From: Thermoleptolyngbya sichuanensis A183 | GTDB lineage: Bacteria; Cyanobacteriota; Cyanobacteriia; Elainellales; Elainellaceae | DNA: 64,000 nucleotides | NCBI RefSeq assembly: GCF_013177315.1 | Contig: NZ_CP053661.1 | Coordinates: 3,100,001 to 3,164,000, forward strand | Direction of reading: 5' to 3' | Part shown: one piece after another, positions 1 through 8,916 of the stretch | Layout: every line of letters starts with the position of its first letter | Numbering within the stretch: the first letter of the stretch is position 1 | Translations under genes and position numbers: made by a program | Notes under the pieces: model-generated | What the model saw: only the letters and a program-made list of their open reading frames with translations | Databases searched by the model: none | What the model was told of the DNA's origin: nothing

Positions 1-870
1 GTTGGCGATCGCCCCGGCCAGGTATTGATACGTCGTTTCCCCCAGGGCCACGTCCATGCCAATTTGCTTGGTAGACGATTCCAGACGGAAGGCGGCATTC
101 ACCGTGTCGCCCAGGGCGGTGTAGTCGGGGCGATCGCCCGTACCCGTGTTGCCCACCATCGCATAGCCCGTGTTTAGCCCTGCGCCCACCCGCAGTGGAA
201 ACGGCAGCGGATAGCGCTCATGCAGGCGGCTGGTCATTTTGTGCAGAGCGCTGAGGGCGCGAGCAATCCGCACCATCTCGTCGGGCGTAATGCCCTGCGC
301 CCCGTGAATCCAGACTGCCATAATCGCGTCGCCGATGTATTTATCGACCCAGCTTCCATATTCGCGAATGATGTCGCCCGCGCAGCGAAACCAGGTGCCG
401 ATCGCCTCTGAGAGAATTTTTTCGTCTAGCTGGCGCGTCATCACCGTAAAGTCGCGAATATCGACGACCAGCACCGAGATGAGCCGCCGGACGTGGAGGG
501 TGGCAGTAGCGGTAAATTCTTGTGAGTCGATACCGACCGAGGAGTCATGGAGGTGCGACAGTTCGGGAGAGTAGAACTCTAGCTCGGTTTGCCCAAAGGT
601 GAGGCGATCGCCATTGTGGAGCGTTACGGGCACGCTCACCCGCCGACCGTTCACAAACGAGCCGTTGCGGCTGCCCAAATCGATCAGGTAAAACTCGCCT
701 GTCTCCATGCGTTGCAGCATGGCATGGTTGCGCGAAATCCAGCGATCGGGCAGCACAAAATTGTTATCGTCTCCTCGTCCAATCGTCCAACAGTTGTTGT
801 TCGTAAGTGAGAGGTAACGATTGCCAGCGTCGGTTCGTAATATCAGATGGGGAATGGGTTGGGCAGTCAC
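1..870 (-). CDS. FHA-domain adenylate/guanylate cyclase (class III), C-terminus cut by window edge
   Basis: Translating the minus strand from a GTG at 868-870 gives 290 codons open to the window edge. Residues about 10-100 form a forkhead-associated domain, with GR at 31-32, SRNH at 46-49 and then GSRNGSFVNG; such domains bind phosphothreonine. A class III nucleotide cyclase domain follows, with VVDIRDFT (first metal Asp), GDAIMAVW (second metal Asp) and ALGDTVNAAFRLES. The inferred role is cNMP synthesis gated by phosphoprotein binding, in the cytoplasm because no membrane segment is seen. The start is a GTG without a clear Shine-Dalgarno, so it could be slightly wrong, but the FHA fold begins within ten residues of it. 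The ATP/GTP-selecting residues were not resolved, so the product is uncertain. Confidence 0.88.
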   Translation of the reverse strand, partial: MTAQPIPHLILRTDAGNRYLSLTNNNCWTIGRGDDNNFVLPDRWISRNHAMLQRMETGEFYLIDLGSRNGSFVNGRRVSVPVTLHNGDRLTFGQTELEFYSPELSHLHDSSVGIDSQEFTATATLHVRRLISVLVVDIRDFTVMTRQLDEKILSEAIGTWFRCAGDIIREYGSWVDKYIGDAIMAVWIHGAQGITPDEMVRIARALSALHKMTSRLHERYPLPFPLRVGAGLNTGYAMVGNTGTGDRPDYTALGDTVNAAFRLESSTKQIGMDVALGETTYQYLAGAIAN

Positions 871-1302
871 TGACAAAGATGAGAAACCGCTAAATCTTTC
901 CCAAAGAGATGCATCCTGGTGAGTCTGGCACGCTGTGTCAGCGAAGGGCCAGCCGAGCCAGAGGCGCTCCAGAAACAACCTTGCAGATGCTCTGTAGAGG
1001 CTCCATCGAAGCTCTAAATCACCCTGAGTGAGAACCGCCAGTGGTCTTAGCCCGTTTGCACCATGTCAACAAACCCTCAAGTCTCTCAGAGAGGCTTAAG
1101 AGAGGCTTGTAGCACTCTGCCAACGATGCGCTGCAATTCAGGACACCCATTTGCCTGGAAACTTCGCAATATCCAGCATTTGCGCCCATAACCTGCAACG
1201 ACAATCAGCTAACTCACTCCTGCAACTCAACCATGCGACCCTAGCAATGCTACCAAAGCCACACTACTAAGTTAGCCCAGGATACTCAAATCATATCCTC
1301 AG
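871..1302. other. Intergenic region, no gene recognised
   Basis: This gap of about 430 bases separates the cyclase start from the stop of the DUF3120 gene, both on the minus strand. The open frames in it are short and resemble no family I know. It presumably carries the cyclase promoter, but no convincing -35/-10 pair was identified. Confidence 0.5.
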
Positions 1303-2136
1303 TCAGGCAGCAGTCGCCGCTAACCAGAATAAGCCATCTACCAAAAGAGTGCTCAAAATCGCTCCTCCAAAGCTCCACCCGTGGAGCGATCGCAACCGTA
1401 AAGGCGCAAACCCCAGCATCACCAGCAGCCCCACTAGCAGCAGCGCAAAGCCACCACCCCAGGGCGTATACATCTGATGAAGGGCTGCCTGAAGGATTGT
1501 TCCGGCGGCACTTGCGTCTGACTGCATTAATTGTCGCCAATAGGGAACCAGATCGACCAGGTAGAAATACAGATCCGTAATTGCGGTTCCCAGCAGTGAC
1601 CCCAGGTAGAACCAGCGCCCTATTTTGTGTTTTGCCCTGTGGAGGCCAGGCAAGATGAACGGCAGACCCAGCGCCTCGACGGGCAGATGATAAAACGGCT
1701 CCCAGCGCAGCCAGCCCCAATAAATCGACCCGGCAAGCCAGGTCCAGGCAAAGCCAATCAGCAAGTCACCCCAAAGTTTAGTGGTCGGCTGGCGCAAGAG
1801 CGATAGCCCCAGTCCAACCCAGAGCAGTGTCATCCCCAGACTCAGCCAGGGAAATAGCTGCACTAGCGGTGCCTGGAAAAACACCGGAACCGAGACTAAA
1901 AAGACAGATGCCGAAAAAACTGCGAGATGAGTCGTGTAGTCTGCTTGACGCTCTGCCACTTGAGATTCTGCAGCAAGATCGCTGGGGAGGGCAGCAGGCA
2001 GACCCGAAGGCACGAACGGCAAACGAACCGGCAGAATCGCTGATTCAGCGGCTGAGTCGGCAGTAGATTCAACGATGGACTCGGTGAGGTAAAGAGAGCG
2101 ATCGCGCGGTGTAATGGAAACCAACTTTAATACCAA
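1303..2136 (-). CDS. DUF3120 family membrane protein
   Basis: The product is about 277 residues. An N-terminal segment of about 65 residues rich in Ala, Ser and Pro precedes a polytopic membrane region of roughly six helices, with conserved-looking stretches such as WTWLAGSIYWGWLRWEP, HRAKHKIGRWFYLGS and MYTPWGGGFALLL. This matches my memory of the cyanobacterium-specific DUF3120 family, which has no known function. The start is uncertain. The frame reaches back to a TTG at 2136 and has no ATG before the membrane region, so the true start may be another TTG or GTG, and the low-complexity N-terminus may be shorter. It lies alone between two intergenic gaps, so context gives no functional clue. 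Confidence 0.72.
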   Translation of the reverse strand: MVLKLVSITPRDRSLYLTESIVESTADSAAESAILPVRLPFVPSGLPAALPSDLAAESQVAERQADYTTHLAVFSASVFLVSVPVFFQAPLVQLFPWLSLGMTLLWVGLGLSLLRQPTTKLWGDLLIGFAWTWLAGSIYWGWLRWEPFYHLPVEALGLPFILPGLHRAKHKIGRWFYLGSLLGTAITDLYFYLVDLVPYWRQLMQSDASAAGTILQAALHQMYTPWGGGFALLLVGLLVMLGFAPLRLRSLHGWSFGGAILSTLLVDGLFWLAATAA

Positions 2137-2262
2137 CGATTCTTAATGCTTTTCATTTAGTTTACGTTATTTAACACATTGAGGAAAGCCTTGGAGCGAT
2201 GTAGACAGGGGGTTGGTTTAGGCAGATTATTGAGTCCGGCTAGGGCGTGTTTTAAAATCCTT

Positions 2263-2365
2263 CGATCCCCCTAGCCCCCCTTAACAAGGGGGGAACCGAG
2301 CCGAGCCACTCCGGAAGTCCCCCTTTTTAAGGAAGTCCCCCTTTTTAAGGAGGGGGATCGACTCA
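2263..2365. repeat. C/G-tract palindromic repeat cluster
   Basis: The segment reads as alternating C-runs and G-runs (CCCCCTTAACAAGGGGG type) and includes an immediate tandem duplication of AAGTCCCCCTTTTTAAGG. It resembles the cores of the larger elements near 8.9 kb and 55.4 kb but lacks their flanking sequence. It sits upstream of uppP. Such intergenic palindromes are common in cyanobacteria, and no coding frame crosses it. Confidence 0.6.
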
Positions 2366-2578
2366 GGGCAATCAATGACCTAGAAAGTTTTAAAACAGTG
2401 CCTAGGATTTAGCCCTCGCGATCATGGCCCTAGCGCTGGCACTTCGTACAGGATTCTATCCAGGACTTTATAAAGGATTTACTGAGATTTACAGCCTGTT
2501 TACCAAGCAAGGGGACTGGAAGCCGAGGAATTGCGCTTGACTCGGCTAAGATGTGGTGGAGTTTTAGAGATTAAGCGC

Positions 2579-3571
2579 ATGGAGTTGATCAACCTGCCTC
2601 TGCTTTCGGCTTGGCGTGTGTTCACGCAGGGTGAACCCTTTGCAACAGTCTCAGGCGTTTCTCAAGGGATGCAGCAAGGAGTCGCAGGCATTGCACAGGG
2701 CTGGCCCCCGCTGGCGATCGCCCAATCTGCTGCTCCAGATGCCGCTGCGGAGCCGGGTCTCTTGACCAGTACCTTCCAGGCCATTGTGCTGGGGCTGGTG
2801 CAGGGGATCACAGAATTTTTGCCCATCAGCAGCACCGCGCATCTGCTGATTTTTACAAAAATCTTGGGCTGGTCGGCCGTAGGCGAAAAGTATTTCGTAG
2901 ACGCAATCCAGTTTGGCAGCGTAATTGCTGTGTTGATGTACTTCTGGCAAGACATTCGCCAGATTCTCGGCGGCGCGTGGACTGCCCTCCAGCAAAAGGA
3001 CTGGCAGCGCGAGGAGTGGAAGATTCTGGTGGGGATCGCTGTGGGCACGATTCCGGCACTGGTGTTTGGCTACCTGTTTCGCGATGCTATCCCCGAAAGT
3101 GCGCTTGTGATTGCGGTGGTGTCGATTGCGATGTCTCTGCTGTTGGGCTTGGCCGAGAAAATTGGCAGCCGCAAGCGCGGGTTCGATAATTTATCAATTT
3201 TGGACGGGCTGCTGGTGGGATTGGGGCAAACGCTGGCGCTGGTGCCCGGTGTGTCTCGCTCTGGCTCCACCCTGACGACGGGCATGTTTTTGGGGCTACA
3301 GCGACCGACTGCGGCTCGCTTCTCGTTTTTGCTGGGAATTCCTACCCTGGCGATCGCCACACTCTATCAGTCCACCAAAGCCTTTGACAACGTCGATCGG
3401 CTGCTGCCGCTGCTGGTAGGGATTATTTCCACCTTTATTTTTTCCTACTTGGCGATCGCCTGGCTGCTGCGCTATCTCCAGCGCAAAAGCACCTGGGTTT
3501 TTGTCTGGTATCGCCTCGCCTTTGGGACCACGATTTTGCTCTCGCTGGTAGCAGGGCTGATTCGAGAATAG
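2579..3571 (+). CDS. uppP: Undecaprenyl-diphosphatase UppP (BacA family)
   Basis: The enzyme dephosphorylates undecaprenyl diphosphate to recycle the lipid carrier for peptidoglycan and polysaccharide units. Both signature motifs are present: ITEFLPISSTAHL at about residues 77-89 and PGVSRSGSTLTTG about 140 residues later, within a membrane protein of about eight helices. The frame extends upstream to a TTG at 2531, but the ATG at 2579 is preferred (330 residues). Even so, about 58 residues precede the conserved start of the family, rich in Ala, Gln and Gly and not conserved in bacterial BacA. A long C/G-rich intergenic region lies upstream. Function is confident; the start is not. Its location fits a genome with several EPS loci using the same carrier. 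Confidence 0.92.
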   Translation: MELINLPLLSAWRVFTQGEPFATVSGVSQGMQQGVAGIAQGWPPLAIAQSAAPDAAAEPGLLTSTFQAIVLGLVQGITEFLPISSTAHLLIFTKILGWSAVGEKYFVDAIQFGSVIAVLMYFWQDIRQILGGAWTALQQKDWQREEWKILVGIAVGTIPALVFGYLFRDAIPESALVIAVVSIAMSLLLGLAEKIGSRKRGFDNLSILDGLLVGLGQTLALVPGVSRSGSTLTTGMFLGLQRPTAARFSFLLGIPTLAIATLYQSTKAFDNVDRLLPLLVGIISTFIFSYLAIAWLLRYLQRKSTWVFVWYRLAFGTTILLSLVAGLIRE

Positions 3572-3640
3572 GGGCGTGAATCAAATGGAGCGGCAGAGGA
3601 TGGTGCGATCAGGGGATGATGGGATAAGAGGGATCATGGA

Positions 3641-5056
3641 ATGATCGAAGACGGGGTTGATCTGCCAACCCCCCTGCACGCCAACCCTCCCTTCTCTCAA
3701 CCTGCCATGAGCGATGCCGCCATCAAGCCTGCCCTGATTACCCGCGTGCTGCCCGACTCGATCGCCGCAGAGATTGGGTTTGAGCAGGGCGATCGCCTCG
3801 TGTCGATTAACGGACAGGCTCCCCGCGACCTGATCGACTATCAGTTCCTCTGCGCCGATGAGGTGCTGGAGCTAGAAGTGCTGGACGCTGCGGGCAAGAC
3901 GCACCAGATTGAGATTGAAAAAGACTACGACGAAGACCTGGGGCTGGAGTTTGAGTCGGCTCTGTTTGACGGATTGATCCAGTGCAACAACCGCTGCCCC
4001 TTTTGTTTTATCGACCAGCAGCCGCCCGGAATGCGGCAAACCCTCTACCTCAAAGACGATGACTATCGCCTCAGCTTTCTCTATGGCAGCTACCTGACGC
4101 TGACCAACCTGCCCCAGCGCGAGTGGGATCGCATCGCCCAACTGCGCCTGTCACCGCTTTATGTCTCGGTTCACGCGACGGAGCCAGAAGTTCGCATTCG
4201 CCTGCTAAAAAATCACCGAGCGGGTCAAATTCTCGACCAACTGCGCTGGTTCCAGAAAAATCGGCTGCAAATTCACGCTCAGGTCGTTGTGTGTCCGGGC
4301 ATCAACGACGGCGTGCATCTGGAGCAGACACTGCGAGATCTGGCTTCGTTCCACACGGGCGATATTCCCGCCCTTGCCTCCGCTGCGGTCGTACCCGTCG
4401 GGCTGACCCGCTTTCGCCCGGCCGAAGATGAATTAATTCCAGTCACACCGGAACACGCCCGTCGGGCGATCGCCCAAGTGCAGGCGCTCCAAGCAGAGTT
4501 CCGGGCTAAATTTGGCTCTAACGTCGTGTGGCTGGCAGATGAGTGGTTTCTGATTGCAGGACAAGACCTGCCGCCCGAATCCCACTACGAAGACTATCCG
4601 CAGATTGGCAACGGCGTGGGGTCGATTCGTCAATTCCTGAAGCAGTTCAAAATAGCCGCTCGTCAGTTGCCCAAATCTGTGAGTCCGCCGCGCCGCTGGG
4701 TGTGGGTGGTGGGCAATGCCGTTGAGCGAGCCTTTCAGCCGATTCTCAAACGCCTGAACGAAGTGGACGGACTGACCGTGGAGATGGTGGCGCTGCGAAG
4801 CGACTATTGGGGGCAGTCCATCACGGTGACGGGGCTACTGACAGGGCACGACCTGGCGCTGGCGCTAGCCGGGCGGGATCTGGGAGATGGCGTGCTGCTG
4901 CCGTCGCTGATGCTGAAACATGGCGACACGCGGTTTTTGGACGATACGACGGTGGCAGATCTGGAAAAACGGCTGAAAACACCGATTTACGTCGTGTCTG
5001 GTATTGAGGGGCTGTTGGAAACGGCTGTGCAGTCTCCTGTGCTGGCTGCCCGCTAG
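3641..5056 (+). CDS. Radical SAM protein with N-terminal PDZ domain, DUF512 (TIGR03279 type)
   Basis: The 471-residue product starts with a PDZ-like segment (about residues 30-95, with ITRVLPDSIAAEIGFEQGD). A CxxxCxxC cluster follows at C115, C119 and C122 (CNNRCPFCF), which would bind a [4Fe-4S] cluster and S-adenosylmethionine. The C-terminal part contains the DUF512 region (GIEGLLETAV near the end). This is the cyanobacterial TIGR03279 family, a putative FeS oxidoreductase whose substrate is, to my knowledge, unknown. The ATG at 3641 gives the longest form; the ATG at 3707 (MSDAAIKP) starts just before the PDZ domain and is equally plausible. It ends 27 bases before a TIR element that may serve as its terminator. 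Family assignment is strong; substrate unknown. Confidence 0.88.
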   Translation: MIEDGVDLPTPLHANPPFSQPAMSDAAIKPALITRVLPDSIAAEIGFEQGDRLVSINGQAPRDLIDYQFLCADEVLELEVLDAAGKTHQIEIEKDYDEDLGLEFESALFDGLIQCNNRCPFCFIDQQPPGMRQTLYLKDDDYRLSFLYGSYLTLTNLPQREWDRIAQLRLSPLYVSVHATEPEVRIRLLKNHRAGQILDQLRWFQKNRLQIHAQVVVCPGINDGVHLEQTLRDLASFHTGDIPALASAAVVPVGLTRFRPAEDELIPVTPEHARRAIAQVQALQAEFRAKFGSNVVWLADEWFLIAGQDLPPESHYEDYPQIGNGVGSIRQFLKQFKIAARQLPKSVSPPRRWVWVVGNAVERAFQPILKRLNEVDGLTVEMVALRSDYWGQSITVTGLLTGHDLALALAGRDLGDGVLLPSLMLKHGDTRFLDDTTVADLEKRLKTPIYVVSGIEGLLETAVQSPVLAAR

Positions 5057-5083
5057 TCGCGATTTTGCGAAATCGAACTCAGT

Positions 5084-5175
5084 TAGGACTTACGCAGTTG
5101 GACAATTTCTCGCGGGCTGCACCCGCGAGAAATTGTCCAAAACCCAAAGGGCTTATCGCAAGTGCATAAGTCCTA
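5084..5175. mobile_element. 92-bp MITE-like element with TIRs and 5-bp target duplication
   Basis: The ends are TAGGACTTACGCA on the left and TGCATAAGTCCTA on the right, nearly perfect inverted repeats. TCAGT occurs immediately outside both ends (5079-5083 and 5176-5180), as expected for a target-site duplication. Inside is a perfect 19-bp palindrome, TTGGACAATTTCTCGCGGG at 5098-5116 and its complement at 5122-5140, around a 5-base loop. No coding frame fits inside, so it would need a transposase supplied elsewhere. It lies between two convergent genes and the right TCAGT contains the stop codon of the SH3 gene. A related element is at 10553-10625. Confidence 0.85.
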
Positions 5176-5868
5176 TCAGTGTGTTGTAAACCGACTGGCG
5201 GCGTATTCCCAGTATTCGCTGTAGCGGTCGTCGGGCTGCACGTCGCAGTAAATTTCTCGGATGCGATCGCGGCTGCGGTCGTCCTCGCGGGTTTGCAGGT
5301 CGCAGGTGCCACGGGCCGGCACGTAGCGATCGCCCAATTCCGATGATCGGAAATAACGAACGCGCAGCACCGAGTCGCCCCCCAGGGTTTCGCCCACCTC
5401 TCCCACATATTCCAGCACAGCGCGGGAACTGCGGAGCCGCAGGCTGACTTCGTTATCGCGGCGCAGCCGAATGATTTCCGCCACACCAGACGTGCGATAG
5501 CGCCGGGTTTCAATGCGGCCCCGCGATTCATAGACCACGTCTGAGCTAGACGGCGGACGGCTGCTAGAGGAACTGCCCTCCTCGACCGACAGATGGCGAC
5601 GCTGCACCCAGCCCGCCCCACGATCGCCCCGCACGTAGACCCAATCCCCATCGCGGCGAATCACCTCGACGCGATCGCCCCGCCGAAACACGTTGGTCAT
5701 GGGATAACTCTCGCCGGGGCCAGTGCGAACACTAAGTCCGTCGATGGTGACGCGCCCGACCTGGGCCAGGGCGGCCCCTGCGGATAGGGCGATCGCCATG
5801 CAGGATGCCAGGATCATGCCCACACTCCGACGAATCCGTTCACGCTGCCTAAGCTGCATCATTTTCAT
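5176..5868 (-). CDS. Secreted bacterial SH3-domain protein
   Basis: The product has an N-terminal signal-like helix (SVGMILASCMAIALSAGAALAQ, probable cleavage after ALA) and then one bacterial SH3 domain, GLSVRTGPGESYPMTNVF to VQRRHLSV. A Ser-rich linker (SSSSSRPPSSS) and a C-terminal domain of about 115 residues with two cysteines (GTCDLQ and IYCDVQ) follow; I do not recognise that domain. SH3b domains in exported proteins usually bind cell-wall material, so a periplasmic or wall-associated role is inferred. The frame continues to a GTG at 5874, but the ATG at 5868 preceded by GGGTGATC is preferred; further ATGs follow at once. Its TGA stop lies inside the target duplication of the neighbouring MITE, so the insertion left the frame intact. 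Confidence 0.8.
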   Translation of the reverse strand: MKMMQLRQRERIRRSVGMILASCMAIALSAGAALAQVGRVTIDGLSVRTGPGESYPMTNVFRRGDRVEVIRRDGDWVYVRGDRGAGWVQRRHLSVEEGSSSSSRPPSSSDVVYESRGRIETRRYRTSGVAEIIRLRRDNEVSLRLRSSRAVLEYVGEVGETLGGDSVLRVRYFRSSELGDRYVPARGTCDLQTREDDRSRDRIREIYCDVQPDDRYSEYWEYAASRFTTH

Positions 5869-5936
5869 GATCACCCAAAGTCACATGATCACCCGAAGTT
5901 ACAACGACCCTCACAACGACCCAAAGACGCTCTCGA

Positions 5937-6485
5937 CTACGCGCAGCCCTCGATATACTGCACCTCAGGTAGCTTACCTGCGCGATACTCGACCACCCGC
6001 CCCCGATTCGTTTCAAAAATCACCCGAAAGCTCTTATCTGCCTCATCCTTTGGCACAAAGGTCAGATACTTTCCATTTTCAAAGTACTCATGGGGATTAG
6101 AGACGATCTGACCCGGATAAAGTTGCTGAATTTGCGCCTCGGTGCTGCCAATTCCCGCGCCGCTGAGGGTCTTGATTGGACTATTTCTGCCTACGTCCAC
6201 CCGCGCAATCTGCCCATCCGTAACCATAAAGCTCAGACCCGAAATTCCTTGAGCATTCAGAAAATAACATGCATCCCCCTCGCTGTAAGCATTTTCTGCC
6301 CGCACTAGAGGGATGCCCGCCGCCTGCTTCGCCTCGTTGACCGTCATGCCCACGCGCACCGGGCCGACACCCTTGAGATGCACGCGAGAATCAACGCTGA
6401 GGGTGGCTTGGGCCTGGGCGGGAGCAACGGAAACGCAGACCAGACAGCAGACGAGCATTACCACAAACAAGAGTCTTTTCAGCAT
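5937..6485 (-). CDS. Secreted hypothetical protein
   Basis: I do not recognise a named family. The 182-residue product starts with a clear signal peptide (KRLLFVVMLVCCLVCV, cleavage likely near AQAQA). The mature domain of about 155 residues begins GVGPVRVGMTVNEAKQAAGI, a layout reminiscent of the small exported SmpA/OmlA-like fold, where a G-x-x-VGMT motif precedes a helix. A second similar unit may follow at GAGIGSTEAQIQQLYPG. Two cysteines (ACYF and EGCA at the very end) could form a disulphide. It lies 62 bases beyond the SH3 protein start, on the same strand, so the two exported proteins may be co-transcribed. Function is unknown. Confidence 0.72.
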   Translation of the reverse strand: MLKRLLFVVMLVCCLVCVSVAPAQAQATLSVDSRVHLKGVGPVRVGMTVNEAKQAAGIPLVRAENAYSEGDACYFLNAQGISGLSFMVTDGQIARVDVGRNSPIKTLSGAGIGSTEAQIQQLYPGQIVSNPHEYFENGKYLTFVPKDEADKSFRVIFETNRGRVVEYRAGKLPEVQYIEGCA

Positions 6486-6601
6486 AGAGTCACCGGAGGA
6501 AGGGGAATGAATGGTGGGGCGAGTAGATTTTGGATTTTGGATTGGCGAGCGATTGAGGAGTGAGAAGATTGGCGATTGGTGAGATTGAGACCGCGGCGGG
6601 G

Positions 6602-8833
6602 CTATCGCTTTCCAGCGCGGGTCAGGCGGGTAGAGAGCGTGTCGGGCTCGGCGGCAGCCGGGGGAAACAGGTCGGGCTGATCTTCAATTGGCTCAAGCTC
6701 TGGTTCTGTGGGGCCGAAGGAACGCACAGGCACGTCTGCACCGTTGATCACCGCGCCCAAAAACTGGATGGTTTCTGACTCGATGAACTGATCGACGGCT
6801 TCGGTCAGCAGGCCGTCTTCTGTGATGCCGGGTCGGGTCACCAGCAAGAGTCCGTCGGTGTGTGGCTCTAGCAGCAGCGCGTCGGTATGGCGGCTGAGGG
6901 GGGGCGTGTCGATCACCACCAAGTCAAATCGACCACAGGCATCTTCGAGCAGGCGCTTGACTTCGCCCGATTCTAGAATAGCGGCTGCCTGTCGCTGGGG
7001 GCCGGGGCTTGGCAAAATGTAAAGGTTTTCTATCTCAGGCACCAGGCTAAATTCACCCCGGTCGAAGTGTTGCAGCGGCTCTAGCTGGCTGTCGGGGTTT
7101 GGCGCAACGCGCAGGGCAGTGGCTTGGGAGGGCGATCGCAGATCGGCTTCAATCAGCAGTGTCCGCTTGCCAGCGCGGGCAGAGGCGATCGCCAGGTTGT
7201 AAGCCGTCACCGTTTTGCCCTCGCCGCCCAGCAGACTGGTCACCACGACAGCTTTCAGACCGCCCGTCCCCGCTGCCCGCCGTAGATTGCCCCGCAGCCG
7301 CTCATACGGCTCCAGGTAGGGCGAATCTGCCTTCAGCACCAGCGGCATGTCCTCCGTATCGGCAACTCCGGACAAATCAGGTAGTAAACCCAAAATTGGC
7401 ACTTCCTGCTGGCGCAGCGCCAGTTGCAGATCGGGCAGCGTGTGGAAGGTGGCATCCAGCGAATCGAGCAGCATGACTAACCCGCTGCCCACCAGCAGCC
7501 CCACCAGCCCGCCCACCAGTAAAATCGCCAGACTGTTGCGCCCTTCGGCGTTGGCGATCTCCGTCTGAGGCGGCTGCACGACTACTAGACTGCCGACGGT
7601 TTCCTCCGCCGCCAGCCGCACGTCCGCCAGCTTTGCCTGGATCTGGTCGTAGAAGTTTCGCTTCAGCACGACCTGCTGCTCCAGCCGCGATTGCTCCACC
7701 TGACGGTTGGGCACGGCAGTATATTCCTGGCGGAGTTCCTGCTCGGCGGCGCGGAGGGCTTCAAGCTGCTGCTGGAGGGATTCTCGTTCGGTTTGCAGGT
7801 TGACCAGCGTATTGGCCAACTGCTGGCGGGCAGGGTCGAGGCTGCTGCCTTGGCGGATCGTGGACAGGCTAGCGAGGGGTGCAGCAAGCTGGTTGCCACC
7901 GATCACTTCGGTCACCCGCTGCTGCAACAGCGCCTCGAAGGACTGCTGCTGGTGCTTCAAGTCCAGCATGGTGGGATGTTCGGGGCGCAGGTTGCGCGAG
8001 AGCAACTGAGTTTGTAGCTCGTTTTGGTAAATCTTGGCCCGCAGGTCGGCAATGATGGGGTCGGCGCTGAGGGCGGCGGAGGTATAGGCCTGGTCGGCGG
8101 AAAGTCCCAAGCGCGATTCTAGGCTGCGGATCTGAGCGGCGATCGCCTCTAGATTCAGCCGGATCTGGCGCTGCTGCTGCTGGCTAGCGGTAATTGCGCC
8201 CACCAGTTGACCGTCCTGCGCGGCTTGAATTGCAGGCCCTTCGACGCGCACATATTCTTCCAGGTCACGCTCCGCCAGCCGCAACTCCTGCGTCACCACA
8301 GGCAACAGCCGATTCAGGTTGTCGATGATTTGCTGGATTTGCTGGCGGTTAAACAGGCGGCTCTGATCTACCATTGCCTGCATCAGTGCCACCACCGTTG
8401 CCTGGGCTACGCGATTGTCTGGGTCGCGATACTGCACCAGCACCCGCAGCCCCACTTCCTCCGCATTCCGATTGCGATTTTCTCCTTCGGGGCGGGGATT
8501 AACGACTACCGCGGCGTTGCGTCGAATGATAAAAGCATCTGTCCTCACCTGTTGGGTGGCAAGCTGCTGCACTGCGGTTTCTACTACAAAGTCCGACAGC
8601 AGCGTTTCTGCCGTCATCACCTGGGCCTGCTGCTGGAGGGCGGTGTTGGTCTGGCTAACGGTGACGGGCGGCGCGGCATAGCCCAGCATCCCCCGCGAGA
8701 TGTAGCTGGTCGGCGGGGCGGGCTGGAGTGCAGCCACGCCCGATAGCCCCATCACCAGCGCAAACCCTGTCAGCCCGGCCCACTTGTGGCGGTCTAGCGC
8801 TACGAGATATCGCTTGATTAGAGGGGAAACCAT
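6602..8833 (-). CDS. Wzc-like polysaccharide co-polymerase with BY-kinase-type ATPase domain
   Basis: The 743-residue protein has the Wzz/Wzc plan: a membrane helix at about 17-37, a periplasmic region with long Gln-rich coiled coil (about 150-410), a second helix at about 434-456, and a cytoplasmic P-loop domain. Nucleotide motifs are GGEGKT (536-541), the Walker A' strand LLIEADLRSPS (559-569) and Walker B DLVVIDTPP (637-645). An EPYERLRGNL stretch (508-517) sits where BY-kinases carry their oligomerisation motif. It should control chain length and export of EPS at the inner membrane. The C-terminal tail after residue 700 has no tyrosine, so the usual phosphorylated Tyr cluster is absent. 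Next upstream is the Wza-like gene, about 420 bases away across a repeat. Confidence 0.9.
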   Translation of the reverse strand: MVSPLIKRYLVALDRHKWAGLTGFALVMGLSGVAALQPAPPTSYISRGMLGYAAPPVTVSQTNTALQQQAQVMTAETLLSDFVVETAVQQLATQQVRTDAFIIRRNAAVVVNPRPEGENRNRNAEEVGLRVLVQYRDPDNRVAQATVVALMQAMVDQSRLFNRQQIQQIIDNLNRLLPVVTQELRLAERDLEEYVRVEGPAIQAAQDGQLVGAITASQQQQRQIRLNLEAIAAQIRSLESRLGLSADQAYTSAALSADPIIADLRAKIYQNELQTQLLSRNLRPEHPTMLDLKHQQQSFEALLQQRVTEVIGGNQLAAPLASLSTIRQGSSLDPARQQLANTLVNLQTERESLQQQLEALRAAEQELRQEYTAVPNRQVEQSRLEQQVVLKRNFYDQIQAKLADVRLAAEETVGSLVVVQPPQTEIANAEGRNSLAILLVGGLVGLLVGSGLVMLLDSLDATFHTLPDLQLALRQQEVPILGLLPDLSGVADTEDMPLVLKADSPYLEPYERLRGNLRRAAGTGGLKAVVVTSLLGGEGKTVTAYNLAIASARAGKRTLLIEADLRSPSQATALRVAPNPDSQLEPLQHFDRGEFSLVPEIENLYILPSPGPQRQAAAILESGEVKRLLEDACGRFDLVVIDTPPLSRHTDALLLEPHTDGLLLVTRPGITEDGLLTEAVDQFIESETIQFLGAVINGADVPVRSFGPTEPELEPIEDQPDLFPPAAAEPDTLSTRLTRAGKR

Positions 8834-8916
8834 TGAGGGGATTGCGGATTGCGGCGGGACTAACTCAGGCGAAGGGGGACAGGGAGACGACGCTGCCCAT
8901 CATTCTAGGCTTGGGT

